The notes beneath the pieces were generated by a model, which was not told the DNA's origin, made no database searches, and saw nothing but the letters and a program-made list of their open reading frames with translations. Shown here piece after piece: positions 33,255 to 45,976 of a DNA stretch of 64,000 nucleotides. A program made the position numbers and the translations under genes. Each line of letters opens with the position of its first letter. The stretch's first letter is position 1. Source of the DNA: Lepraria neglecta (lineage: Eukaryota > Ascomycota > Lecanoromycetes > Lecanorales > Stereocaulaceae); contig CM065647.1 in NCBI GenBank assembly GCA_033220425.1, positions 3,782,001 through 3,846,000 of the forward strand, given 5' to 3'.

Positions 33255-33942
33255 ATGCCCACCGCAACCTCACCCTCATTAACAGAAGACCAAATCGACG
33301 ATCTTCTCTACCTCGCCCGCGTCGGCGAAACCACCGAGCTCATCACCTCCATCGACCTTCTCGCCAAAACCCTCTCCACCACATCCTCCACAATCCTGAC
33401 CTCCGCCATAGACCCAGACAACAGCAATGGACTCCTACACATGGCGAGTGCGAATGGCCATACTGGTACCTGCTATCCGCCTCTACCTTCTCTCTTAGAT
33501 GGGGCGCAATTGCTTACAATTCTACACAGGAACACTGAAATCCCTCCTCGCCCTCTCCGCACCCATCTCCCCCACCTCCCCTAACGGCACCTCCACCACT
33601 TCACTCAACCTCAATCTACAAAACGCATCAGGCAACGCGCCCCTCCACTGGGCCTCGCTAAACGGACATCTCGAAGCTGTTAAGCTACTGGTAGCGGCGG
33701 GCGCTGATGTGGAGGTCATGAATCACGCGGGCAGAAAAGCTGCGGATGAAGCTGAGAACGGGGAGAAAGTGGAGGTTGTGGAGTGGTTGATTGCGCAGAA
33801 GAGGGGTGAAGGGAGTGGAGGGGATACTGATGAGAAGGAGGGAGGAGTGGATGCTGATGAGAAGGAGGGAGGAGTGGGCGATGGAGAGGGATTGAGAGAG
33901 ATGGAGCAGGCGATGGGGGATGCGGAGATTGGGAAGAGCTGA
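33255..33942 (+). CDS. YAR1: YAR1-like ankyrin-repeat protein (uS3 chaperone family)
   Basis: Yeast Yar1 is a two-repeat ankyrin chaperone that accompanies ribosomal protein uS3 to the nucleus. Exons 33255-33465 and 33530-33942 with a 64-nt intron (GTACCT...CACAG) give 207 aa, the size of Yar1. The first ankyrin repeat has NGLLHMASANGHTGTL and the second ASGNAPLHWASLNGHLEAVK then LLVAAGADVEVMNHAGR. The tail is acidic (DTDEKEGGVDADEKEGG, two imperfect copies), as in Yar1. The match in order, size and motif wording (LHMA.ANGH, NAPLHWASLNG) is good. Other small ankyrin proteins remain possible. Confidence 0.8.
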
Positions 33943-34605
33943 TGATTACGATGGCACTGCTCGGAAGATACGAGGTTGCGCCCATGGCAGACTGAAGTCC
34001 ATGGAAAAGCTGGCATTGGCTACTCAGCTCGGGTCTACTTTGACCTAAGAGAGAGCTCAAGATCTCGATACAGAAGTCGAAATGACAGGACTGAGAGCTG
34101 GCGCCGTGATATCAATGGCTCGCTGAAGCTAAGGAAATGCTATAACAGGTGTAGAAAGGAGCATGGAATGGTTCGATTGAGGTTGCATGGTCGTGGTAGA
34201 AAGCGATGTTTGAGAGATGAGTAGAGCTGGAGCTCTGGCAATAAAGTCGAGCGAAGAGTTGGGTTTCTCACCAATTTTGAGATGGGAAGCTTGATGCTAC
34301 CGATGATTCTTGAGCAAAGGAGTTTGAAGTACTGGCAAGCTTGAAAGGCCCAAGCTGGAAACTGGCCAAATGCTCTAGATTGGCAGCTGAATATTCGGCA
34401 TTACTGTCGTCAAAACAGCTGGAAACTGGCAAGAATCTTCAAAAACAGAGTGGAGATTTTGGCACGTTTGGGAATGCAGAAATTAGAAATTTGCAGTGTT
34501 GCCGTCTAGACAAGCTACGAATGTCGTTCCTGCTGCTTCGACTCTAGTCAAAATAGCCCAATATGCAGGGTACAAGAGCATTGAAAACTCAAATCAACGG
34601 TATCT
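33943..34605. other. Intergenic
   Basis: Convergent 3' ends. A short direct repeat AGCTGGAAACTGGC occurs twice (around 34354 and 34419). No gene seen. Confidence 0.45.
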
Positions 34606-35880
34606 TTAAGCCTTAGGAATCCTTAATCGCTCCATCTGTGAAGCAGCGTAGTCAATACCTTGAGTCTTAGCCGTAGCAGCAATACCGACGGCAAATGCAT
34701 CAGTTTTGGATTCGCCTCCAGTGTCCTTGAACCATGGAGCCTGCTTCAGTGCATCCTTTTGTATCCGCCAGACATGCTCGCTCAGCTCAATCAGGCGGTC
34801 GCCAAAACTTGCGAGGAATTCTGAAACTTCCTCCTCTTCAAGGACATGCTCATTCCCGTCTCTGGGATCTTCGTCTGCGGGGTCTGGAAAGGTCGCATCT
34901 TTCCAGGTGGACTTCCATTCATTGATTGCCTTTTGAGCATCAGTATGCTCTGGGTGGACATTCTTCGCGATGAGGTAGAAAGAGCTCCTCGTTGCGTGCG
35001 TTTTCGCAGGCTTGAACAATTGAATCTGCGCAACTTTGTCGAAGATGCTCAGCAATTTCATCGTCTTCCATGTATCAGGTTTGTGAAGAAGTACGATGAA
35101 TGTACCACCGGGCTTGATACGTTGCATAGCCAGTATGAGTTGGCTGCAGGTCAGCCGGGTGGTCTCTTTCCTTTCACGATAGCTCGGGTAGCTGTGAGTT
35201 CGCAGAACCTGACCATCAGAGAAGACGAGATCAAATGACTTGTCGAGCCAGGGACGTCTGCTGGAAAAGCTGTCCTTGTCAGGATGGCCCTCTGGCATTT
35301 CGGTGACGCCGTATTCTGCTGCGAGCATGGTGATATCGGTCTCCCACACTTCAACGCGCGGATCTTGTTCCCCATGTGGTACGAAGACTTGATGGCCGCC
35401 GCGATCTTCAGGCAAGGTAATAGCACAAACATGTGCTTGAGTGTTGTATTTCAGAGTTGAGGCGGTATAGCCACCAGGCGCCATACAGAGATCTAGAACT
35501 CCTGGGTTGGGATGGTCTATCGACAAGGCGCCAGTCGTTTCTTGCATTTGTTGGCCGATGCGCTGCATCATGTCGTAGAAATATTTGCGTTCTTTGAAGC
35601 TAGCTTGGTCGGCTTGACGGCGCTGCTTTTTGAAGTGCGTGTCACCTTTGGGGTTTCTCCATCCCTGGTCAAGGAGTTAGTCTCGCATTTCTATTGTTCA
35701 AGCCATCAGGAGTATCAGGCTCAAGAGGAGCAGACTAACTTCATCCCTCAGCTCCATGAGCTCACCAAATACCTCTGAACGAGCTGCTAAGAAAGAGTAA
35801 CATATCTCGTCCTCGGGGTTCAGAACGGGTGGACGCCCACCATCGTGCGCGGCTACAGTGTCAGAGGTGATGTTTGCCAT
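34606..35880 (-). CDS. FtsJ-like (RrmJ-type) methyltransferase-domain protein
   Basis: Rossmann-fold SAM-dependent methyltransferase of the FtsJ class, which usually 2'-O-methylates RNA. Exons 35740-35880 and 34606-35664 with a 75-nt intron (GTTAGT...CCAG) give 399 aa. SAM-binding motif I is GVLDLCMAPGGYTASTL. The acidic position is SFDLVFSDGQ, and a catalytic-type Lys lies in PGGTFIVLLHKPDTWK. This last part and HATRSSFYLIAK match the end of the domain. Flanking parts (acidic EHVLEEEEVSEFLASFGD, C-terminal helix) are not shared with the rRNA/cap enzymes I know, so target RNA is unknown. Divergent from the small gene at 36121. Confidence 0.82.
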
Positions 35881-36120
35881 GTCGTGGGAAAATGATATCT
35901 GCCGGTATCAAAAAATAATGGCGGGGAATATCAAAGTTAGGGTTGGAAAGACATGTTGCAGCCTTATTGAGCATTGGCAGGCAACCATGTACCATGTACT
36001 CGTCTGGTCTGGAACGTTCCACATCTACAGGCTGCGGACCAATCTCAAAGCAGACGTGTACTTTTTTCTGCTTTTCGCCAGGAAGACCTTTAGCATAACA
36101 TTTAAGAGGGGAGCGGGAAG
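35881..36120. promoter_or_regulatory. Divergent promoter region (FtsJ-like gene / small orphan)
   Basis: 240 nt between opposed start codons. No motif assigned. Confidence 0.35.
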
Positions 36121-36548
36121 ATGGAGTCGCATCAAGAATTCACTTCTGAAGACACCCCAGTCATTGAAACAGTATATAGGAACGCGACCGAAAGTTTGGA
36201 GCATAATCGTCGCGGGTTCCTACTTGTCCAGCGGCAAGGCCACCCTACAGTCTGGTCTCCTACGCTGGCAATGTCACAGATGGCGCTTCATGACTCCTCC
36301 ATTCAAAAAACGCCGCTTTGCCAGCAATGAATGCGTCATCTGTTTTCACGCTGGACGTCGATAGAAGGCGGAGCATTTTATCCAACCAGGAAACACAAAC
36401 AGTTTCAAGGCTTGCCCAGGAGGAAGCAAAGTACACATTACTCTTCAGGATACCACGCCCTGGATGGGTCCTACACAACGCCACAGTCATCAACGATAAC
36501 ATGATAGAAAGATTCATGATTGAGAAAAAAGGGACGATAGAGGCTTAG
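36121..36548 (+). CDS. Small orphan protein, one-base break in an A run
   Basis: Two consecutive frames read as one protein. From ATG 36121: MESHQEFTSEDTPVIETVYR, then NRRGFLLVQRQGHPTVWSPT, ending IQK at the A6 run 36305-36310. In the frame one base off: NAALPAMNASSVFTLDVDRR, then EEAKYTLLFRIPRPGWVLHN and DNMIERFMIEKKGTIEA. Adding one A gives 429 nt and 142 aa with continuous sense. No family recognised. The second half looks folded (alternating hydrophobics) and the protein has no signal peptide. Most likely a real gene with a homopolymer error. Confidence 0.5.
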
Positions 36549-37475
36549 CAGGAATCAACAGCTAAATTTACACATGTCGCGCTAGTTTAGACCCGTCTTG
36601 GCACCCGCAGCCTCAACCGTTCACTGCCCAGCGATCATCCAGATACAACTTCCCATCTATTCATCTATTCATACAACCCAGAGCCTCTTCATCCAATAGA
36701 GATGCGGTGGCTCATCGTGCCAGCCCATCCCAAATGGACTGGCGGATGATCACATCGTGAAGCAATGAGAAACCGCAACATGCCAATCTTTCCGCGCGTG
36801 AAATGGAAGCTCCCAAGACAGTAAAACACTCTTATCGAGCACGTTAAGGGCTGAAACTCTTAACATGCAATGGCGCAAATCTCGAAGCATCACCAGCACC
36901 AGCCCTACAGCGTAAATACCCATCACAAGCAATTGGCATTAGGCCCTACCTAATCCACTCTGAAACTCTCCCGCCAAGGCGGCAGGGCTGTGTTTAGTTA
37001 CAATCCTTCTCGTCTCGGACCCCTGCAATGTTTCCCCAGGACCAATCATCTAGCGCGGACATATGCAAGCGATGATCCTGCGAGGCTCATAGGATCCAAC
37101 TCGGTAGACGCTGCACAACGAAGGGTTCGTGGATTGTTTGGGATTTGCCAGCCTGCATGTGCTACTCTACGGTTCCCTCTGGTGCGGGGTTGGAGATCGG
37201 CTCTGAGAGGGCTGTGCTGTGCTCTTCACTCTGTGTCTAGTGAGTCAAGGTGGGTATATCTGCCTGCTGCTGCCTTGTTCTTCGATTTGTCTTATCCGTC
37301 TTTACTTCTCATTTTGGCGGCTTCTGCTCGATTTTGCGTGACCAGCAAAACGCCAGCTAGAGGTTTTAAAACTGCGCTCTGCTGCCACAAAAAAGATTCC
37401 CCAGCCTTTCACATTCTCGTCCTTTCGAGAGAATATCTCAGCCTTCCCTAACCCATTTCCCTTCTCGCCCTCAAA
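36549..37475. other. Intergenic
   Basis: Holds the promoter of the MARVEL-type gene (CT-rich leader 37390-37470). No other gene seen. Confidence 0.45.
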
Positions 37476-38207
37476 ATGTCTATTCTCAGCAACCCCAAAT
37501 CGCTCTATGGAGCACGAATCTGGCAATTCGGTTTCGCCATAGGTGTCCTCGTCCTCGTCAGCTACGCCGGCGTGCATCGCGGCTGGTGGCCCAACATCAA
37601 TGGCGCCCTAGCAGTCGGAGGTGAGTGCCCAGCAAGAACACCTTCCACTCCTCCACCTCTCCACCTCTACAACGTACCACCTTCAAGCCCGTATATACTA
37701 ATATTCCCCCCCCCCCCCCCCCCCCCCACAGTCATCTCCGCAATCCTCACCTTCGCAATAACGCTCCACGCAATAATATCTCACCACCTCAACCGCAACC
37801 CCTTCTCCGGCGGCTCCACCATGCGCACCATCCTCCGCATCGCTATCGAAATCATCATACTCCTCCTCTGGGTTGCTACAGCGACGCTCATGCTTAGGCC
37901 TAAGAATTGCTTTTACAGACATGTGAATGGTGATGGGGTGGACACTTGTTTTGCGAATACTCATGATGCTGAGAATGATGGTGGACATCCGTGGACGGAT
38001 CAGCCTACTATTAGTTGGGCCGTTGGGATTGCTTTTAGTTTTGTTGAGATGTGAGCATTGCTCCCTGCTAAAAGTTTTGTTTGGTGTGAGGCCATATGTT
38101 GTGGGCTAGGCTAATAGTGCGCCAGTGTCTCATTCCTCCTCACCGCGGTATTGGTATTCAAAGAGGACCGCGAGAATAAGGTTTCTGGCGGCGCCACCTA
38201 TGCTTGA
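37476..38207 (+). CDS. Four-helix MARVEL-type membrane protein
   Basis: Exons 37476-37620, 37732-38050 and 38126-38207 join in phase to 181 aa. Four hydrophobic helices: WQFGFAIGVLVLVSYAGV, VISAILTFAITLHAIISHHL, ILRIAIEIIILLLWVATATL and ISWAVGIAFSFVE joined across intron 2 to IVSFLLTAVLVF. A short Cys-containing loop (NCFYRHVNGDGVDTCF) precedes the last helix. This layout is that of fungal MARVEL-domain proteins, which sit in the plasma membrane or vesicles. Intron 1 ends in a remarkable run of 22 C just before the CACAG acceptor. Confidence 0.75.
37706..37727 (+). repeat. Poly-C (22) tract in intron 1 of the MARVEL-type gene
   Basis: Twenty-two consecutive C lie immediately upstream of the ACAG acceptor at 37728-37731 and take the place of the usual T-rich pyrimidine tract. 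Length is likely variable between strains. Confidence 0.9.
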
Positions 38208-38939
38208 AAGGGTACGGCGAGGTGGACTTGAGGTAAAATACAGAACATCCGGTCCTGCGATATGTGCTACGAGAGGGAAGGCTCAGGGAAACCGGCCATG
38301 GGGAATTGGAACTTGAGATTCAATGACATGACCTTCGCGTTACAATTGACAATCGAATATTCTTTTGAAGCATTAACGAATGACCTTACCTCTACCCCTG
38401 CCTCATGCACTCATTCGGCCTAAGACATGAACCATCATGCCATCATGCCATCATAACCCAGGCTGTAGTATTCAGTCCAGCCTACTACCCATTAATTTTG
38501 TCGAGGTATAAGTCATTGCCCCTTCTTTGCTTTGCTTTGCATCAGGCAGGTGCTTGTTATTGTTACTTTGGGATCAGCTTCAAGCTCTGCTACCCACCCA
38601 GCCATGATTCCGACATGTATGTAAAGCTAGGGATTCTCAAGATGCTCTTTACCTAATGGCTTCAATACATACATTGCTTTATTTGAAGCTCCAGGTGTAA
38701 GAAAGAGATGCCATTTCTGATCTATTCAGTATCATTATCATACACCTAGCTAGCTAGTGTTAGACCGTATCTATGTCAATTGTGGGACTATATACATGTC
38801 CATCCATTCCATTCCATTGTGATTATCGTGTCCATCATACCTCGAGAAATTAGAAATTGAGCGCCCATGCTATGCAGCCGATAATTCAACCCGCTATCAT
38901 TATGCTATGCGTCAGTGATACCGTGTAAGAAATCTTGAT
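38208..38939. other. Intergenic
   Basis: Convergent 3' ends of the MARVEL-type and ABC genes; no gene seen. Confidence 0.45.
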
Positions 38940-41900
38940 TTAACGACCTAGGAGCTTGCGAGCCCACCCCTTCTTCTTGGCCACTTGTCCGTAGTTCTCC
39001 TCCTCGATATTGTGCTTCCCCACGATTGTCAAGAAGACTTGATCGAGTGTCGTTTGGCTAACGGAGTAGTATTCGAAGCCGAGCTCCTCTTTATGTGCTT
39101 CCAGCAACGTGAACAGGGCGCCGATACCAGAGCGATTGGCGTCTCTGTCATTGCTTGCTTGGATAGTGTCGATGCTGATTTCCGCTGACTTGGAGTCTGA
39201 GGCAAATGTATGTGGAGTGGGGCGACTGGCCGGCACGGAGAAGCGGAGTTGGCCGTGGAACGTCTTCTCCTCTACTGCTGCGTCGGTAAGATGGGCATTG
39301 ATCCAGGCTTTGATGTTTTCCATGTCCGCATCGGGTGTGTGAGGTGCTGTCGTCATGATCAGGTGGACGTGGTAGCGGTCTCCATGCTTCCGCCTCAGGC
39401 CTTCGCTGGTACCGAGTGCTAGCATTTTCTTGCCCATGATACCGGCACGATCAGCCAAGGCGTCAGCTTCTTCCATACTGTGGGTCGTGAGTACGAGGCT
39501 TCGGCCAGGTACGACGGAGCTAAGAGTGCGCCACATGACACGCTTAGCGCAGACGTCCATGCCCGAGGATGGTTCGTCGAGTAGAAGAACGGAAGGATTG
39601 CCCATCAAAGCGATGGCCAGTGATAGTTTGCGCTTGTTGCCGCCGGAGAGTTTGGCTGCCATGCGGTGCTGGAATGGACCAAGACCCACTGCGCGAATGA
39701 CTTCGTGGACATTATGCTCCACATCATCAACACCGCGCACACGAGCGTAGAAGCGAAGGTGCTCGAGAACAGTCATTTGATCACAGGCATCGACCTGAGG
39801 GCAAACACCAAGATGGTTACGAGCTGCTGCTCGGCGCTTGCTGATGGGAATGTCTTCGACGAAGATCTCGCCGCTGGTGTGGGAGGGTAGGATGTCGCCT
39901 CGAATCAAGGAGATCGTGGTGGACTTCCCGGCGCCGTTCGGTCCAAGCAGGGCAAAGACTTCGCCTCGTTTGACCCCAAAGGTAATGTCCTGCACAGCAA
40001 CGTTACTGCCGTAGGCTTTGGTGATGTGTTGGACACGTAGACCATCGTCTGGTGAGGCGGCGACGCGTTTGACTTCAGCAGCGATCTCGTCGTCCATATG
40101 GTCGGCCTCTTCTGCATCTTCGGTCTTGTATTGCTTCCGACGGATTCTAGCCCAGACTGATCCGCTATCATTCCACAAACATATCCCGAATAGAAAGAAA
40201 GACTGTCCGATGAGGTAAAGTATTGGCCCACCATATAGAGTGATTCTACCCGGGTAAGAGGCAATGGTGGTGTGTCCCTCGCAAGTGGTTGCAAAGACGT
40301 TCAGCGCCACGAACAAGGCTCGGACGAGATTTCCAGCCGGTGTGATAAGGCCGATGGTGAAGTGCGCAATTAATAAGTAGTTGTCGACTTGAGTCGTTGG
40401 AGCGTAGGTCAAAACGCTAAGGTACGCGATGAAGTATAGTAGGAACATTACAGCCTGGCCCCCAGCGGAGAAGGCAAATGCTGCGAGTTGAGACCTTGCG
40501 ACTAAGGATATGACATACGACAAGAGAGTCGAAGCTATGCCGTAGAGGAACAAAACCACGAAGAGGTATTCGATGTGATACCAAGCGTCACTGACACCTC
40601 GGAAGATTGCGATTGCGAGCACGCTTGTTGCGATGACGATCATGAAGTCGAAGGCCTATGGGAGTAAATTAGTACGAAGTAGCTTATACAGATAATATCG
40701 ATTCTTAACCTACCAGATAGGCAGACCACAAGCAGACTGACCGAACACCATTGCTGTAGTGCAGCTGCCGGACATTTCGCAAGCGCTCCAGCGTCGGGTA
40801 AAGGGCGAAAAACGCAGGATAGGCACACATAGCCAGTCCAAAGTAGACTATGAGCTGCAAAGTCTTGCCGATCCCAGGTGTCCATGGAGAATCGAAAGCC
40901 TGGTACTGGCTTGAGATCGAAACATTTAGCAGGAGCGTGTCCAGAGCATTCTGCGTGATGGTGGCGAGCGAGATATCAGCTCCGTTTCCCTTCCAAGCGA
41001 ACGTCGGAGGGCTTGTGTCGTCCCCAAGGAAGAAGCCGCCAGGGGTGACATTTGCGTAGAACTGGTTGATATAGTTGTTGAAGTCCTCCAAAGCTCCATC
41101 GACTGTATGCACAGATGACATCAAGTCTGACAGTCCGCTACCACCAGAGCCGGTCGAGTTGCCCCCAGGAAGTGTGGCTTCGATGCGTGCAAGGGCCTCA
41201 GGCGAAATTTTGCTTGCTGGTCCGATGACGAGGTCGTAGTTGGCTTGGGACAGTAAAGATTGGATGTTTGAGGGCGTAAATGCATCGGTTGGAGAGCAGC
41301 CTGTTGCAGTAAAATCTTTGAGGAACAAGGTGACCAAGCCAGCCGCAATGACTGGTATCAAGAAAGCAGCGGCGTAAGGAATGTAATTTCTCTGGAAAAC
41401 AGTCCAGCGCTTTCGGAAGAGGGTGAAGGCTTGGCGCATTAACCCAATCCTCTTGCCTGTCTGAAGCTTGAGACCGCTATCACTGCCTTCTAAGCTCTCC
41501 TTCTTGACCTCGGCTACCAAGACCTCTCCGCCTGACTTGCCAGTAAGGCTAGGAGGGGTGCGAGGTGCATCCTGACCGGTCGTCTGAGAAGCGGACACAG
41601 CCTCCAGATCCTCAGCAACATTAAAGAAAATCTCCTCGATAGTTGGCGAGCCAATCTCGTAGTTCTTGATACCAAGTGAGTCCAATGATCGCATCAAGTC
41701 CTCTGCCTGGGCTAAATCGGGCACGGTAAAGATAGTCCGGTCAACCTGGTCCTTAGTTGCTACGCCCTCGAAACTTGGTAGAACGCGGTCATCACCCGGA
41801 GTCTTGAAGACGTGAATGCGGTAGCCACCACCAAGACGATGCTTTAGCTCCACAGCTGATCCTTGTGCTTTGAGGCTTCCACGGGAGAGGATGGCAATCT

Positions 41901-44042
41901 GGTCAGAAAGCAAGTCGGCTTCATCCAGGAAATGGGTCGTGAAGATAATCGTACGCTTTCCTCGTTCATTCATTAGAATGTCCCATAATTTCTTGCGTGC
42001 GAGAGCGTCGACTCCACTGGAGCATTCGTCGACACAGCATACGCGCGAGCCACCTGTAAACATCATACTTAGTTGCAGCTTTCGTTTCTGCCCACCCGAT
42101 AGATGGCGAGCTTGAGCACCAATCTTTCTGTCAAGGTCGCAATCTGCTATTAGCTCTTCGATCTCGGCTTTGGAGGAGATTTTGCCAGTAGACTTCAGAC
42201 GGTTGAATATTCGAACGTGCTCAAAAGCAGTCAAAACATCCCAGAGAACGTTGCGCTGAGGACAGATACCGAGCCCACCAAAGCCATCAACAGCAACGGT
42301 GCCCGACGTGACGGTGTTGAGACCAGCTATAGCTTCCAGAGTGGTTGATTTTCCGCTTCCATTTGCACCGAGTAATACCATAATCTGTCCCTGGGGTATC
42401 GTGAGTTCCAAGTTATCGACGGCGATAACGGTTTCCTTGCGTTTTCCGAATTTTGTGGCAACGTTCCGCGCCCACCAGGAAGGCTTATAGCTTTTCGTGA
42501 ACCCTGTGAGCTGGACGGCCGCATGTGAGCCCTCCATACCAGATGAAAGCTGACGACCCTTCGAAGCAGTGCCGTAGAGTGCCCTTTCGATGATGGCGCC
42601 GAGGATGGGAAAGTAAATGATGTGCAGAATTGTGAAAATGAACATTGCAATGCCAGGGAGAGTAGAAGGATTCTGAGGGGCGGCCTTGACAAGGTTTGTT
42701 GGCATGTCCTGACGCTCCCAGCGAGCCATAAAAATGGTGAAAAACGTGTAGTTCATCGGCGGGAATAAGAGGCTGAGAATTGCGACCGCTCCTGTGTTGG
42801 CATTTTGAAGGACTTGTGCAAGTACGGCGAGTAGAAGCGCGACGATCGTTGTCACGATGCCACTCAACTGTGCTCTGTGAAAGAAAGCGGCCCCAAAGAT
42901 CGAAAAGGATGATAGCGAGAGCCCAGAAAGAATATTGAAGAGGACGAGAATGCCGACATTCGTCTTTGCGAAGACACCATAACGAAGGATAAGACCTGAG
43001 CAGAATTCAGAGTCAGTTTTACTCCCAATAAACACAAGGGCGATCTTTAGACATGAGAGCAGATGAAATTTATTGCTCCCGAAGCATGTCGTGAGAGAAC
43101 CCGGACGGCGAGCTGGAAAGATAGAGAGCATTCGGAAAGTTACGTACCTATAACGATCCAGCCAGGTAGAAACATGATGTCGAAAGCAATATGGTTGGCC
43201 AACAGTCGTATAGCTTGAGGTTCCCAGCGTCTCTTGTTTGGCATTGAGGCTTCAATGATCTGAGTCATTCCAAGCTCGCGTTCTGAAGCCATCAATCCGA
43301 CCGACTGGTATACCACTCCAACAAGACCGATGAAGAACGCCACGCCGAGGACCTCAATGATGCCGCCCATGTATCGAGTTCGTATTTGATCGTTCCTCTG
43401 TTGCTGCGTCATGGAGGTGAAGGTATATTCGTCCACCTGAGGGGGTACTGCTCCCTGGTCAATGGTGGTGTTCTGGGCGGCGATAGCAAAATCGATGGCA
43501 TGCTGTAGCGGTAGTGCGAAGATTTCTTGATCGTTGTTATTATTTGTGACATCGATCTTGTTCGCTAGTCCTCCATCGGCCCTCAAGCTGTAATTCCATT
43601 GACCGCCCGGCCCCTCAGTTGGTGATGCATAGAAGACAGCAGCGCCAAAGCAGGTTGACACGCCACGAAGTGAGCTCCGACAGGTCGTGAGTAGGTCCCC
43701 CTCTTGCGCTAGCATCTGTACAATCTTGCCTTCGGCCTTGACCTGATCTGCAACTGCATTGATAACCGTATTGATGTCGCCCCCCGTAAACCCGTTATTG
43801 ACGAAAGCTACCGTACGTCTCCCTCCACCTTCACCCAGGGCGTTTACGAGTGACTTGACGGGCGACGTATGGCCAATGCCGAAGTGAGAGGGTGGGATAA
43901 ATAGATTGCGGGCGTATGCTAAGAATCCAATGAAGATGACCGGTAGAAGAAAGCAGCGAAGAGGGGTTGTAAAGGCATGTCGGATAAGCACGATCAGTAT
44001 GTTCTTGTGTATTAATATCGCTGTCTGTCGAAAGAACAGCAT
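38940..44042 (-). CDS. Full-size ABCA-type ABC transporter
   Basis: Membrane ATPase of the ABC-A subfamily, usually lipid-handling. Exons 43148-44042, 40714-42995 and 38940-40655 join in phase to 1630 aa. Each half has an N-terminal helix, a large extracytoplasmic loop, a helix cluster and a nucleotide-binding domain. NBD1: Walker A GANGSGKSTT (about 508-517), signature LSGGQKRKL, Walker B VCCVDECSSGVD. NBD2: GPNGAGKSTT (about 1297), LSGGNKRKLSLAIALMG, LLLDEPSSGMD; the DE(P/C)SSGMD wording is typical of ABCA. Intron 1 (42996-43147, 152 nt) is long for this genome and the downstream frame stays open through much of it. A small extra exon or retained form cannot be excluded. Intron 2 is 58 nt. 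Confidence 0.92.
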
Positions 44043-45976
44043 GGTTGAGGTGATCCTGCTGTACGTTTGTCGGCCTCGGATTGCATATCAAATCAATGAT
44101 ATGGACTATGCCATTGTCGAATATAAAGGACTGTTACTTGACTATTTGTATGTACAGGAGAAAAAAACTCGCCGAAGAGATTGTATATGCATAACGGGAT
44201 CCCTCACTGCGCAAAATACACGGCAGTCCTCTACTTGGAAGTGTCACCACTTCCCGTACTCGTAAAGGCGGACCTCGGCGGGTCTGAAGTCCGACATCAA
44301 CTAATTAGGTTGCGGCCCGGTAATTACTCTAGAGTGCAAAATATTACATGTATCTTTGTTTCGTCCGCCACATGGCAAATTTAAACTATCTTCCCAACAA
44401 CACAACATGACTATCTTGGATCACTTGGTGATAGCTTGCATATACACAAGTCAAGGGTCGCGGCTCAAATGAAACTTTGCTTTGTAATCTAGAATACCAA
44501 TGAAACCAAATCTCGATCGCAATTTTCATAGGCATGGCTCTTTGTGGTTGTCCCCCGCTTCACGTGAGTCCTTACTAGCCTGAAAGGAAGTGAGACTCCG
44601 AATTGCACGATTAGGAGACGAGCATCGGCCCAGTATGTGACAGCCTTAAACACTTACAAATTAAAAGCAAAAAATATGCATGAGAGCACTGAAAAGAGGC
44701 AAAGAAAAATCCGCCAGGAAGATGCAACAGCAGGCAAATATGCAATACCATCCTATCAGCGAGTTGGATGTACATTTGGATGGCAAAATAAGAAACAGCG
44801 ACCGGTAGCCCTGTCAAAGGAGTCAACTTGACGGCGGACAGATTCAAAGCGGTCGCCGAAGCGTCAACCCATTCTGCCGCATATTTCGCAGAGGCTCATA
44901 GACTGCAAGAATACAAACGGTTCTAGCAAGTAAAAGAGAAAGCAGTCTACTGGCGCACGCTGCAAAATCAGGCAAACGTCGCAGCAGTGGGGATCGTGAA
45001 GTTGGGCTAGATGTTTAGTAGCAAGATCTGATGCCTATGGTGAGTATTACCGATTGTCGTCCCGAATGAGTCGGGGTTCTCAACAGTGTACATGTGGTTC
45101 AGGATCAGAATGACGTGAGCCGTTGGTCAATTAAGTATGGCACAGCTCTATCGACAGTCCCTGCCACGAAATACTCCAGTGTTGCTATCTGCTGGCTGCA
45201 AAATGCAATAGCTATTGCTGAATCAGCATTCTCAGCGTGTATATATCGGAACACGAAGGGTTTTCAGCCAGTATTCTCGCCATGTTTTGTTGCAATTCTG
45301 ATTGTCCTTCTCAGCTGCCTAAAAGGCAGGATTGCTAGCAAAAAGACGGTGATATCTTCAAAAACTCCTGTCAAGTAGCCAGTTAATCACTTCAGTGTTT
45401 TCTGCCCTGCAACATAATGGCGCTTTCTAGTAGTAATGATAGGATCAATGTTGTCAGGCCTGGAGTCTCGGCGATGGTGCGAAACGCAATATACCAGATA
45501 GAGTTAGTTCAAAAATAAAATACTTGTTTTAGGCGAAGCTTACGTATTGAACTTCCATTTCCAAACTTTCAGGCTCCAACCTTTTCAAACTCAAATGCGA
45601 CAGCCTTAACTGCACCGGGGAGTTAGCATATACCGATTCGTGAGAGCTTTACCATGGATCTGGCACAACACTAGCCAGCAACGTCAATACCATCACTTTT
45701 AGCTCTAACACTGTTGCACCTAACACAGCTCCAGGACCTAATCCTGAGAATCTCGCACCTGGTAGCGCTGTACTTGGTGTGCTGCAGGTGCAAGGAAATC
45801 GTGCCTACACCTGGCATCCTTTACAAACCCCAGCTCAACCAGCGATTTCACCAGCACTCGATTCGAGCTTTGCACCACTACCCACTCCACCAGTCAACCT
45901 ACCACCAGTCGATTCGGATTTTGCACCACCACCACCACCCCTACCGACCCAAAGTCAACAGCCTCCTACACCAGAG
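44043..45976. other. Long divergent intergenic region (ABCA / SGT1)
   Basis: 1.9 kb between opposed starts. Short frames (44611-44847, 45094-45378) lack support. The last 335 nt (45640-45976) form an ATG-less open frame in phase with SGT1 that encodes Pro-rich sequence. Confidence 0.45.

Noticed and set aside
35858-36364. 168-codon plus-strand frame overlapping the small orphan gene.
   Set aside because: Basic, Trp/Lys-rich translation with no protein character; the frame starting at 36121 is much more coherent.
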